In this document: piece by piece, positions 1 through 9,394 of the stretch
Layout of the letters: every line of letters starts with the position of its first letter
Position numbering within the stretch: position 1 is the stretch's first letter
Assembly (NCBI GenBank): GCA_023014365.1
Contig: JAEBUN010000007.1
Location: 496,001 to 560,000, forward strand
DNA length: 64,000 nt
Source: Lepiota brunneoincarnata
Lineage: Eukaryota > Basidiomycota > Agaricomycetes > Agaricales > Agaricaceae
Direction: 5' to 3'
Translations under genes and position numbers: made by a program
Notes under the pieces: generated by a model
What the model saw: the letters and a program-made list of their open reading frames with translations, nothing else
Database searches by the model: none
What the model was told of the DNA's origin: nothing

Positions 1-2
1 CC

Positions 3-371
3 CCTTCAGTCACACCCACTCCCCCTCATATCACTACCCCGGCTGGCGTTCCGTCAACAACTATGCATATGGCTGCATCTACTCCTACCCCTACCCATTG
101 GCCCATGGTTTCTCAGCAACTGTTGCACGGCTCCCCTATGCCCATCTCTACCCCCTCCAGCATGTCTACTCCCGGAGTCCCATCAGTCCAAATGGGAAGC
201 GCCACCCCTACCCCAGCCTTGACTCCAATGGAGGTCAACAGCATCCTCTCAACCTGGGGCTGGGGGGTTATGCCTACTGCCCCTGCCAACCATCATGATA
301 TGGCCCATTCCCTTGTAGTGGATGGGTCTATCATTTGGTTAGCAGATGGCTGCTGGGCTTGCACCTTTTAG
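3..371 (+). CDS. Unrecognised Pro/Thr/Ser-rich C-terminal ORF of an LTR retrotransposon (partial)
   Basis: The frame is open from the left edge of the window to a TAG at 369-371, about 122 codons, so its start lies outside. The product is low-complexity, rich in Pro, Thr, Ser and Met, and ends in a Trp/Cys-containing tail. I see no integrase, chromodomain or other retroviral motif. Its position just before a polypurine tract and an LTR suggests it is the 3' end of an element's internal region, perhaps the variable tail after integrase, but this is inference. It could also be a chance frame in non-coding internal sequence. Confidence 0.3.
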   Translation, partial: PSVTPTPPHITTPAGVPSTTMHMAASTPTPTHWPMVSQQLLHGSPMPISTPSSMSTPGVPSVQMGSATPTPALTPMEVNSILSTWGWGVMPTAPANHHDMAHSLVVDGSIIWLADGCWACTF

Positions 372-403
372 GACGAAGGAACCAAGTCACCAGGTCGTCG
401 ACC

Positions 404-419
404 CTTAAGAGGGGGCTGG
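404..419 (+). other. Polypurine tract before the 3' LTR
   Basis: A purine-rich run (AAGAGGGGGCTGG) directly precedes the TG that opens the LTR at 420. In LTR retrotransposons this tract primes plus-strand DNA synthesis. It sets the element on the plus strand and identifies 420-760 as its 3' LTR. Confidence 0.5.
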
Positions 420-760
420 TGTAAGGGGCCTGGCATCATGCGCTCCGCATCGCGCTACCCCTTATGCAAGGTACATCTAGGGACCTGTGGTTGGATGTCC
501 AGGCTTGGCCTTCTTAGCCAATGCCCGATGCCCGAGCCTGGTCTCGGCCTTCAGCCACCCCCATCCCCAAGCCTGACCTGCGGACGACTTCTTACTATTA
601 GTTGTTTGTTTATTGTTTGCATGCATTATTACTGGTAGCTATCATAGTGTTTGGTTACCCAGTCTGTGCGCAGACCACTATGTACATATATAGTGTGGGT
701 GGTGATTACAATTGCCATCTGAATATCAACTTGGTTCCGGTGCCATATCCTCCCCTAACA
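420..760 (+). mobile_element. 3' LTR, family LTR-1
   Basis: This 341 bp segment starts TGTAAGG and ends CCTAACA, the TG...CA ends of an LTR. It follows a polypurine tract and interrupts LINE-A coding sequence, which begins abruptly at 761. A TATA-like ATATATAG lies in its last third. The five bases after it (GTCTC) would be the target duplication, but the 5' LTR is outside the window so this cannot be checked. No second copy of this LTR was seen here. Confidence 0.55.
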
Positions 761-1797
761 GTCTCTGGACCGCTGGTTGTCTGCCAAGGCCCAGTGGACT
801 GTCACTTTCTGGCAGGTGCCCCCAGGCTCTGTTGCAGAGCTTCACTCCAATGCTGTTGTGATGGCGAAGGAGCTCCACATCTTGCTGGGCATCTGCCCAA
901 CAACCACCATTGACTCCCTCCAGGCTGAGGTCACGAGGGGGTGTATTGATGAGTGGGTGAACATGTTTCACTCACCCTTGTATCAGGGTAGGAATTTCCT
1001 CCCCCTGTTGGACTCCTTTGGGAAGCCTCTCCAACCCTCATACCTCTCCGGAGGTACTTGGCTCCAAGAAATTGGTCCTTGGATGTCTGTCACTGGCATG
1101 GCATGGGCAGTCCGCACTATACTCAGTAATGCCCCTGTCGGAGAGTGCCATGCTAGGTTCTATCCCCAGGAGGATCATTCCTGTCCTTGTGGGTTGCAGC
1201 TTGAAACCCACACTCACATTCTCACTTCTTGTCCAAAGTATACACAGCATGGTGGCTTACCCTGTGACCTTGATGCCCTTCTGGGCTTTCTGGAACGTAA
1301 TCCCTCTGCGTTTTTGTTCCAATCCCACCCCCCCGAGGGAGTGGGATAACTGGGGAGGGCCTTCAGGTTATTCCCCCCTCATGGGCTTTAGCCTCAAGGA
1401 GCCTACAGTTATTTGCCCCCTACTTTCAGGCAGGGTGTAGAAATTTACGGAGAATTGACTCCTAATGCCTGGTTAAGGGTGGGGACCTGATGCTTTTAGA
1501 GCTATTGCCTGTGGGGTGTAGGGATTTATGGAGAAGTGACTCCTAACCCCCTTGGGGGGGGGACCAGTTGGCCCTATCCACCCCTTGTCTTTTGCACCCT
1601 GGTTTCCATCGGGGTAGTGAACTCTTTACCTACACTTCTCTATGGAGTGTAGCCTTTCAAGTCAGTGGGGCTTTCTCCCCTACCTTTACTGGTAGTTATA
1701 CCATGTACTAGTTACTTTGTTGTAGTTAGTGCACATGGACTGTGTTCAAGCACCATGTTATAAATTGTTGATTTCAAAAAAAAAAAAAAAAGAAAAA
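761..1797 (+). mobile_element. LINE-A fragment: ORF2 C-terminus, 3' UTR and poly(A)
   Basis: This is the 3' part of a LINE-A copy. It holds the end of ORF2 (762-1349), a 3' UTR of about 400 bp, and the family 3' end TTGTTGATTTC followed by a poly(A) tail. The 3' UTR holds two copies of a GTGTAG...GACTCCTAA module, the second with a C-run/G-run hairpin. The 5' side is cut by LTR-1. The tail abuts LINE-A sequence on the opposite strand, so this copy landed in an older LINE-A. Confidence 0.85.
762..1349 (+). pseudogene. LINE-A ORF2 C-terminal region (RNase H remnant and Cys/His knuckle)
   Basis: The frame is open for 195 codons to a TAA at 1347-1349. It covers the end of the RNase H-like domain and the conserved tail with the C-x-C...H-x4-C knuckle near 1183-1233, followed by the family ending GVG. 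At about 1071 this copy has CAA where the copies at 44226 and 47607 have TGA in the same codon; both derive from CGA by CpG decay, so this tail escaped a stop by chance. The upstream part of ORF2 is missing. Confidence 0.75.
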
Positions 1798-2265
1798 AGG
1801 TCTGCCACAATGTCCTTTAGGTATGACAATGTAACATGGTCAGGCCCAGGAGCAGGCCTCTTTGCACAAGAATGCAAGGTGTCCTCAAGCTCCAAAGTTG
1901 AGAAAGGATACCATGCCCTCACTGCCTGCACAGGAAGAGTGTCTAATATGGAGGGATCTACAGTATGGCCAGAGGCTGCATTGTAGGTACTGTGAAGGGC
2001 ATCCCAGAGGGAGTCCATATCATGACACGGCACACCATTGTGCTAAATTGCATCACAGGCTGGAAGTTTGGGCTGCTTAACCCAGGCCATGAGGTCCTAG
2101 GGGCGCTTGTTTGTGGAGGCAATTTCCTTGATCTTCTCATCAAAGAATTTGTGTTTGATTGCCTTAACGGTCTGCCGGAACTTGAACCATGCCTCCCCCA
2201 AGGGGGATGCCTGGTATGCCCAAATGGCTGTGGTGCAGTCGTCATTCCACCAGGGATTAGACCGC
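1798..2265 (-). mobile_element. LINE-A fragment (minus), region between endonuclease and RT
   Basis: Read on the minus strand, this encodes the ORF2 linker downstream of the endonuclease, with the conserved PWW motif, an FDEKI...KRP block and a WxxLHxTYNAASG block. Stop codons interrupt it. It is the host into which the LINE-A at 761-1797 and the solo LTR at 2266 inserted. It continues at 3564-4025. Confidence 0.75.
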
Positions 2266-3563
2266 TGAAAAGGTGGAAACATTCATGGATTTTTAATATA
2301 GATAGAGGGCTTGTTTTCACTAAGCTTGGCCAAAATTCAATAAGCTTAAGCTAATACAAGTGATATGAGATAGATAATGAACAGTTTCATCTTTTAGGGT
2401 GTTCTGGGGGTGCATTCTGACAGTGAAATTCAAGAGAGTAGTGTTTTAGAGGTTAACGAACAGCCATTGAAGTTATCTTAGCCATACAGTGCAACAATGA
2501 AAGGACAATCCCTGTCAATTCAAAGCACCAGGTCTCTGGTCTCTGGTCTCTGGTCTCTGAACTCTGGTCTCTGTCTCTGTCTCTAGCACTCTGGAACTCT
2601 AAACTTCTGGACTCTGTTCTCTGTCTCTGTCTCTGGATTGGTCGACGACCAAAGAAATCACACTTAACGATGCACACTATGTAAATAGTCCTCTGACACC
2701 ATTCTTGATCACGGCTTGCAGACTTGCATGTGGAAGCAGGGTGAGACCTCTTGCTTCTCCATGAACAAGCACAACCATATTTATATTGTTTAGATACATA
2801 CAAGAGATAGTAAATATGAAATTGAAAACAATAAGCTTAATTGTTACAGGTACTGTAGAACATTTTAGAAGGTTCAGCAGCATTTCTACCTTGCCCTGGG
2901 TTATGGGTTTTTCTCTGATTGACAAATGGCAATCCAGCCAGATGTGTTCCATGCTTGTCTGCATTATTCTGCATCCATGCGAGCGCATTAAGCCTCCAGA
3001 TCAATTATGATCAGAATGTATGGTGTATGGACAATCCCTTGATCCATTGTAATTAATCTCAGTCAGGCAATATGCTGAGGTGCCAGGACCCACAAAGCAC
3101 TCATTAATTAGGAGTCTTTGATATTTCTAGGGTTTTGGGCATCAGTTGTCACCTCCTGAATGTTGGACATTCTGTTCCATGGTCCAGTTATCATTATTGG
3201 GCTTGCTGTAGGCATAATATACCTGCAACAGCCACTAGGTACATTCATTATGTTCAAATGCATTTGAGTTCATCAGAAAACTGCTTGTAAGATCCCTTGA
3301 TGTGACTGGAGTATACTTGATAGGCTATGTAGAGTCCTGAATCCCTTTGGAGAGCATTCTGATAGCTTGGTTCACTAAGCTTAGTGATAATGAGCTGGTT
3401 TGAACACTTCTGAGGCTCAAATATCTTCATTTTGGTCGAACTGGCTACTATGGGACATAGTACCAATCCTCTATAGAGTTCTTTAATGATATAGCCAATG
3501 ATTTTATGTAGAGAATCATTCCAGAGTACAGAATTCATGTATAGGCGTGAAATCAGCATATCA
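2266..3563 (-). mobile_element. Solo LTR, family LTR-2 (1.3 kb), minus orientation
   Basis: This 1298 bp unit starts TG and ends CA and matches the LTR-2 copies at 24650-25950 and 40563-43632, in reverse orientation. It is flanked by CCGC (2262-2265) and CCAC (3564-3567), a 4 bp duplication with one CpG-to-CpA change. LINE-A sequence is collinear across it: the pre-insertion site is recognisable in the LINE-A copy near 30890. No internal region is present, so it is a solo LTR left by recombination. A run of tandem CTCTG/GTCTCT repeats lies at 2530-2640. Confidence 0.8.
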
Positions 3564-4025
3564 CCACCCTACAATGAACACCTCCTCAGAGAAGGCATCC
3601 CAGGCCTGGGAGATGATGCAAGCCATGGCTGAAGCCGCAAACTCCACCTCCACAGGGGTGTCTAAGGGCAGCTGCAGAGGAGCCAGCCCCTCACATATCT
3701 GCACCATGAACTTCAACTCCTCATCACTATCAGGCTTCAGAACTCAATAGATCACACCAGTCATAAAGCAAGTGACCAGAAGAACCAGAGTTAGAGGAGC
3801 ATGGTCCAAAGGACTGTGCTTCTTGAGATCGATCAGGGGCTTGAGATTGGGATCCCAGGCCATCAGGAGGAAGACAAGATCAATCACCGATAGTGACAGA
3901 TTCATATTGTGCAGGAAGTGAGTTGGGCCCAGAACCACCGGAAGTGCCAAATCAAGACCCAGATCCATCCCAACCTTCAGGAGAGATTGGGTGATCCTCG
4001 GATGCAAGACCTGATTAGGATCCTG
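3564..4025 (-). mobile_element. LINE-A fragment (minus), endonuclease C-terminal half
   Basis: This continues the copy interrupted by LTR-2. On the minus strand it encodes the second half of the apurinic-type endonuclease, with the VIDLVFL and DHAPLTLVL blocks that carry the terminal Asp-His pair. Stop codons are present. The match to other LINE-A copies ends at about 4025. Confidence 0.75.
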
Positions 4026-4290
4026 ATCCCTGGCTGGTCAAAAATGGGTTAGGAGTCCCCCTGGGCATGTCCTGGGTGGATTTGCAGTGGGACAACCACG
4101 CTCCTCACCAAGCTCTTGCAAAAACTGTAGCAAGTGTGCTTCCCCCAAATACCCCCTCATGAGTAGGGAGTCTCCTGCTTGAAAACAAGGGTATGCCCAC
4201 AAGGGACCAAGAGGATAGGGGACAGTAAGAGGGGGCATGAGGTGAAAACAAGCTGACTGAAAGGACAGGCCACCCCCCTCCTGCATTCTC
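4026..4290. other. Unassigned 265 bp, no match elsewhere in the window
   Basis: This stretch lies between LINE-A endonuclease sequence and the poly(T) of another LINE-A. It resembles neither LINE family nor any LTR in the window. The minus strand is open for 82 codons at 4038-4286 (Pro/Gly/Leu-rich), with no motif I recognise. It may be a remnant of unique host DNA or of another element. Confidence 0.4.
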
Positions 4291-5217
4291 TTTTTTTTTT
4301 TTTAAAAAAAAATCATCAATTTATAATGTGGTGCTCAAATACAGTCTGCATGCACTAGCTATATACAAGGCAACTAATACATGGTATAACTACCAATGAA
4401 GGTAGGGAAGAGAGTCCTGCTGACTTGAAAGGCTACACTCCATAAAGAAGTGCATGTGGGTGAAGAGTTCACTACCCTGACATAAACCAGGGCATGACAG
4501 ATGAGAGGTGGATAGGGCCAACAGGTCCCCCCCCTGACAGGGGTTAGGAGTCAGTTCTCCGTAAATCCCTATACCCCACAGACAGAGGCTCTAAGAGCTT
4601 TGGGTCCCCACCCTTATTGGGTGTTAGGAGTCAATTCTCCTTAAATTGCTACACCCTGCCCAAAAGCGAGGGGTGAATAACCATGGGCTCTTCGAGACCT
4701 AAGTCCACAAGGGGGGAATAACCCAAAGGCCCTCCCCAGTTATCCCACTCCCTCAAGGGGGTGGGATTGGAACAAAAACACAGAAGGGTTTTGCTCCAGA
4801 AAGCCCAGAAGGGCATCAGGGTCATGGGGTAAGCTGCCATGTTGCATATACTTCAGACAAGAAGTGAGTATGTGGGTGTGGGTTTCAAGCTGCAGCCCAC
4901 AGGGACAAGAGTGATCCTCCTGGGGGTGGAACCTAGCATGGTACTCCCCTATAGGGGCATGACATAACATCCCTCAGATTGCAAGAGAAGTGGAAAACCT
5001 CAGACTTGGTGTATTCAAGTGTGAGGCCAAAAGAGTCAAAGAGCCCATGCATGCAGTGGTAAGCCACCTGCAGGGCAGTAACATTGTCCTCCCAAGTCTT
5101 GGACTGGACCATGAGGGTCCTGTCATCAACATACGAAAGCATGTTGACACCAAGGCCAGGGGTCCTCTGGTAGTACAGATATACCAAAGGTGCAAGGTAC
5201 AGAGCAGACAGGACAGG

Positions 5218-5343
5218 CCACAGAGTAGAGCCCTGCCCCACACCCACATCCACCTGCTGGGGATCAGACTGGAAGGAGTTCCACAGAGTAGAGCCCTGCC
5301 CCACACCCACATCCACCTGCTGGGGATCAGACTGGAAGGAGTT
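5218..5343 (-). repeat. Two tandem 63 bp units within LINE-A RT
   Basis: Units at 5218-5280 and 5281-5343 are identical as far as I can read. Sixty-three bases is 21 codons, so the RT frame is kept and a block including the GQGS motif is doubled. The third partial unit is the normal flanking sequence. Confidence 0.85.
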
Positions 5344-5469
5344 CCACAGATAAGTGGTAGATCTCCCGACCAAGTAAGAGCCAAAGAATCACACCAGCTC
5401 CAGTGTGAACCCTGACCATGAAAGAACCACCAGGATCATATCATGATTCAACAAAGGGAAGAACTGAGC

Positions 5470-6555
5470 TTTTTTTTTTTTTCTTTTTTTTTTAAAATCA
5501 ACAATTTACAAGGTATAGGGCCCTCCCATGAGGAAGGACCCTATTGCTATGTGCTCTTGCGAGGCAAGCACCAGATGCACTGGACCCTGGAATCAACTTA
5601 GACTCTAACCTGGCTTAGTCAGTCAGGAGAACCAACAGAGGATTTAGTGTACTTGAGCCAGGTCGCAGGAGACTGTCCCAGCACACTACAGCTCATGCTT
5701 CGCTAGGGAGTTAGTATAGAGCCCCAGTTACTAGGCTTCCCATTCCTGGGCAGGTGGTTCACTGATGCCAACCAGCATGGATCCCCACCTGTCCCAGGTC
5801 TCTGCCTTGCCTATAGCCAACCATGTTGCACTCCCAGAGGTCCATTGACCAGTGGCATGGAGTTGTTTCAGCACCCTAAGCCTGTGTCACCCACTTTGGA
5901 TGGAACACCCACAGAGAATCTAACCCCAGGGCATGCCCAGATGCGGACTCACCCAGAGCTCCAAGGTCTGGGCAGTGGACCTCCCCAATCAGCAACCCCT
6001 ATGGGAGAAGCTGTGGGTAACCCCAAAGCCCCAGTGCCCCACCCTTTGCCACCTGACTGGATACCTACTACCATGGACTAACGACCGGTACTTACTTGGC
6101 TTAAGCCGGTGGCACCCAGACCAAGTGTTCCCATGTGGGGGTTACCTGGCCCCTTATCAGGACATTCAATCTGTTTTTGTTAGAATTCCCCTGCTTACCG
6201 CACCCTGTACTTTTGCTCCCTTATCAGGCATAGCCGATCTGGTCCAATCAAGATTGATCCAGATCTGCCACTTTGGGCTCCAACGATCTCTCCCCCAGAT
6301 ATACCCCAGATTGGCAATTGCCAGTCACCAAATTGAGAACTGAGATCAAGGAGACCACAGAATTTCCTTGGAGATAGTTTACCCACCCAAAGAACTGAGC
6401 ACATGGTAGTATCCAATGACAACTGTGTGACCTTTCCCCACTTCACAGGTATGGAGGATGAGAGGGAATCGAACCCCCAACCTTTCTGGCAGCCATGCAC
6501 AGCCACCTCTCCCCATCTTTAGTGATCGAAACCACTGGGCTAGAGGGGCCCAGGA
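5470..6555 (-). mobile_element. tRNA-derived SINE carrying the LINE-A tail
   Basis: This 1086 bp element is flanked by an exact 11 bp duplication AAGAACTGAGC (5459-5469 and 6556-6566) and restores LINE-A RT when removed. It lies on the minus strand. Its 3' end is poly(A) preceded by TAAATTGTTGATTT, the same 14 nt found before the LINE-A poly(A). Its 5' end (6460-6550) holds a tRNA-like head with RNA polymerase III A and B boxes. It has no long ORF (longest about 136 codons, no motif). A tRNA head, a non-coding body and a partner LINE tail make a SINE the best reading, though it is long for that class. Confidence 0.7.
6460..6550 (-). promoter_or_regulatory. tRNA-like head with RNA polymerase III A and B boxes
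   Basis: On the minus strand, TAGCCCAGTGG (6532-6542) fits the A box TRGYNNARNNG, and GGTTCGATTCC (6465-6475) fits the B box. The B box sits in a T-arm-like hairpin with a 7-nt loop TTCGATT and a 5 bp stem. A and B boxes are about 67 nt apart, wider than in most tRNAs, so this could derive from a tRNA with an intron or long variable arm, or have drifted. It lies at the 5' end of the SINE, where an internal promoter is expected. Confidence 0.65.
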
Positions 6556-6998
6556 AAGAACTGAGCGATGTCAAAAGCAACAATGCTCATCCGCAGCCCT
6601 CATGCCCACCCTGTGTGAATGAGATGGGTGAGGATCAACCTGGCATCCTCAGTGGACTTCTGGCATATGCTGCCAACCTGGTTGGGATGAAACACCCCCC
6701 ACTTGACACAATCAAATTGGAGGCAGTTGGAGATCATCTTCTCCACAAGCTTGCCCAACATGTTAAGAAGCACGATAGGCCTAAAGGCCTTGGGCATAGA
6801 GTACGAGGGCTTCCCCGGCTTTGGTATGACCACCAAGTTGGACTCCTTGAAGTAGTCAGGCCAGTGCCCCACCAGAAGGCAGGCATTTGTAAGACCAACA
6901 AGCATGTGGCAGGATGCTTGGTCTGCCACAATGTCCTTCAGGTAAGACCATGTAATGTGGTCAGGCCTAGGAGCAGACCTCTTTGCACAAGAATGCAG

Positions 6999-7563
6999 AC
7001 AAAGTATACACCATATGGCGGCTTACCCTGTGACCTCAATGCCCTTCTGGGCTTTCTGGAGCAAAATCCCTCTGCGTTTTTGTTTCAATCCTGCCCCCCT
7101 GAGGGAGTGGGATAACTGGGGAGGGCCTTCGGGTTATTCCCCCCTCACAGGCTTCAGCTTCAAGGAGCTGACAGTTATTTGCCCCTTGCTTTCAGGCAGG
7201 GTGTAGCGATTTGTGGAGAATTGACTTCTAATGCCTGGTTGGGTGGGGACCCGAAGCTCTTAGAGCCTTAATCTGCAGGGTACAGGGATTTGTGGAGAAC
7301 TGACTCCTAACCCCCTTTGGAGGGGGAACCTGTTGGCCCTATCCACCCCTTGTCTATCGTGCCCTGGTTTTTGTTGGAGTAGCAAACTCTTCACCCATGC
7401 ACACTTCTTTATGGAGTGTAGCCTTTCAAGCCAGTGGGGCTTTCTCCCCTACCTTCATTGGTAGTTATACCATGTACTAGTTACTTTGTTGTAGTTAGTG
7501 CACATGGACTGCATTCAAGCACTGCATTATAAATTGTTAATTTCAAAAAAAAAAAAAAAAAGA
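6999..7563 (+). mobile_element. Short 5'-truncated LINE-A insertion
   Basis: This LINE-A holds only the last about 39 codons of ORF2 (stop 7113-7115), the 3' UTR and poly(A). It is flanked by the exact 14 bp duplication GCACAAGAATGCAG (6985-6998 and 7564-7577). The surrounding minus-strand LINE-A is collinear across it. Its 3' UTR carries the duplicated GTGTAG module. Confidence 0.9.
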
Positions 7564-7985
7564 GCACAAGAATGCAGAGCGTCCTCAAGCTCCAAAGTTG
7601 AGAAGGGGTACCACACCATTTCCACTTGTGCAGGGAGGGCATCTAATACAGAGGGATCTACAGCATGGCCAGAGGCCGCGTTGTAGGTCCCGTGAAAGGC
7701 ATCCCAAAGGGAGTCCATATCGTGACATGGCACACCATTGTGCTGAATCACATTGCATGCTGGAAGTTTGCACTGCTTAACCCAGGCCATAAGGTCCCAG
7801 GGGTGCTTGTTCGCAGAGGCAATCTCTTCAATCTTCTCATCGAAGAACTTGCACTTGACAGCCTTAATGACACATTAGAACTTGAACCACACCTCCCCCA
7901 AAGGGGACACCTGGTATGCCCTAATGGCTGTGGTGCAGTCATCATTCCACCATGGATTAGACTGCCCAACAATGAAAACCTCCTC

Positions 7986-9076
7986 TTTTTTTTTTTTTTT
8001 TTTTGAAATCAACAATTTATAACATGGTGCTTGAATGCAGTCTGCATGCACTAGCTACAACAAAGCAACTAATACATGGTATAACTACCAACTAAGGTAG
8101 GGGAGAAAGCCCTGCTGGCTTGAAAGGCTACACTCCGTAAAGAAGTGCGCATGGGTGAAGAGTCCACTACCCTGGCATAAACCAGGGCATGACAGATGAG
8201 GGGTGGATAGGGCCAACAGGTCTCCCCCCTGATGGGGGTTAGGAGTCGCTTCTCTGTAAATCCCTACACCTTGCAGGTGACAGCTCTAAGAGCATTGGGT
8301 CCCTGCCCTCATTGGGCATTAGGGGTCAATTCCCCACAAATTGCTACACCCTGCCTGAGGGCAAGGGGTGAATAACTGTAGACTCCTCAAGACTGAAGTC
8401 CACAAGGGGGGAATAACCCAAAGGCCCTCCCTCATTATCCCACTCCTTCAGGAGGGTGGGATTGGAATGAAAATACAGAGGGATTACATTCCAGAAAGCC
8501 CAAAAGGGCATTGAGGTCATGGGGTAAGCTGCCACACCATGTGTACTTCAGACAAGAAGTGAGAATGTGAGTGTGGGTTTCAAGCTGCAGCCCACAAGGA
8601 CAGGAGTGATCTTCCTGGGGGTGGAATCTAGCATGGTACTCCCTGATAGGGGCATGACTGAGTATAGTGCAGACTGCCCATGCTGTGCCAGCGACAGACA
8701 TCCAAGGACCGATTTCTCAGAGCCACATACCTCTGGAGAGGTACAAGGGTTGGAGAGGCTTCCCAAGGGAGTCTAACAGGGGGAGGAAATTCCTACCCCA
8801 ATACAAGGGTGAGTGAAACATGTTCACCCACTTGTCAATACACCCCCTTGTGACCTCAGCCCAGAGGGAGTCAATAGTGGTCATTGGGTGGGCACCCAGC
8901 AAGAAGCAATTGAAATTGCCCACCATGTAAGTCATGGCAGGCAGAAAGTCCACCAGCTCCCTAAGAGCCAGAATGGTGGTGTGCTGGTCATCCAAATAGA
9001 TGTTCATAAGACTATAGGTGTGTCCACCCTGCCACATGGACACAATCATAATGTCGCAGTGGTCGACCAAATCCCT
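7986..9076 (-). mobile_element. LINE-A insertion (minus) with internal deletion
   Basis: It begins on the plus strand as poly(T) plus the reverse of the family tail. It is bounded by an exact 20 bp duplication ending in AATGAAAACCTCCTC (7966-7985 and 9077-9096). Inside it the RNase H C-terminal region is joined to the endonuclease near 8906, so RT and most of RNase H are missing. The join creates a fused minus-strand frame (8717-9070) that runs from endonuclease into RNase H. The deletion may have arisen during reverse transcription or later. Confidence 0.85.
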
Positions 9077-9394
9077 CCAACAATGAAAACCTCCTCAGAG
9101 AAGGCATTCCAATCCTGGGAGATAATACAAGCCATGGCCAAAGCTGCAGACTCCATCTCCGCAGGGGTGTCCAAGGGCAGCCGCAAAGCAGCCAGCCCCT
9201 CACATATCTGTGCCACAAACTTCGATTCCTTGTTGGTTATTGGGCTTCAGAACTTGATGGATCATGCCAGTCACATTGCTTCTTGATCTGGTACCACCAC
9301 CAGTGCCAACACAGCTACACCCACATCACTTGCTCATTGTCTGTTACTGTGCTCACCTACTGTTGGATCTCTCCAGTGGTACTTGCAACCCTAC

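Larger units (their letters stand above)
4291..9274 (-). mobile_element. LINE-A copy (minus), mosaic host for a SINE and two LINE insertions
   Basis: One degenerate LINE-A can be followed through four pieces: 4291-5469 (poly(T), 3' UTR, C-terminal knuckle, then RT), 6567-6998 (RT), 7578-7985 (linker) and 9097-9274 (endonuclease). Near 4963-4968 an internal deletion joins the C-terminal tail directly to RT, removing RNase H. The RT part reads YVDDR. Insertions split it at 5470-6555 (SINE), 6999-7563 (LINE-A plus) and 7986-9076 (LINE-A minus), each with an exact duplication. It is cut at 9275 by the 5' end of the next LINE-A. Confidence 0.8.

Noticed and set aside
6460..6550. A functional tRNA gene
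   Set aside because: The A-B box distance is too large and no proper acceptor stem or anticodon arm could be drawn. It lies exactly at the 5' end of a poly(A)-tailed inserted element, so a SINE head is the better reading.
9383..9394. Upstream extension of LINE-A ORF1 before the ATG at 9395
   Set aside because: It depends on a TTG start. The ATG at 9395 matches the start in the copy at 35612.
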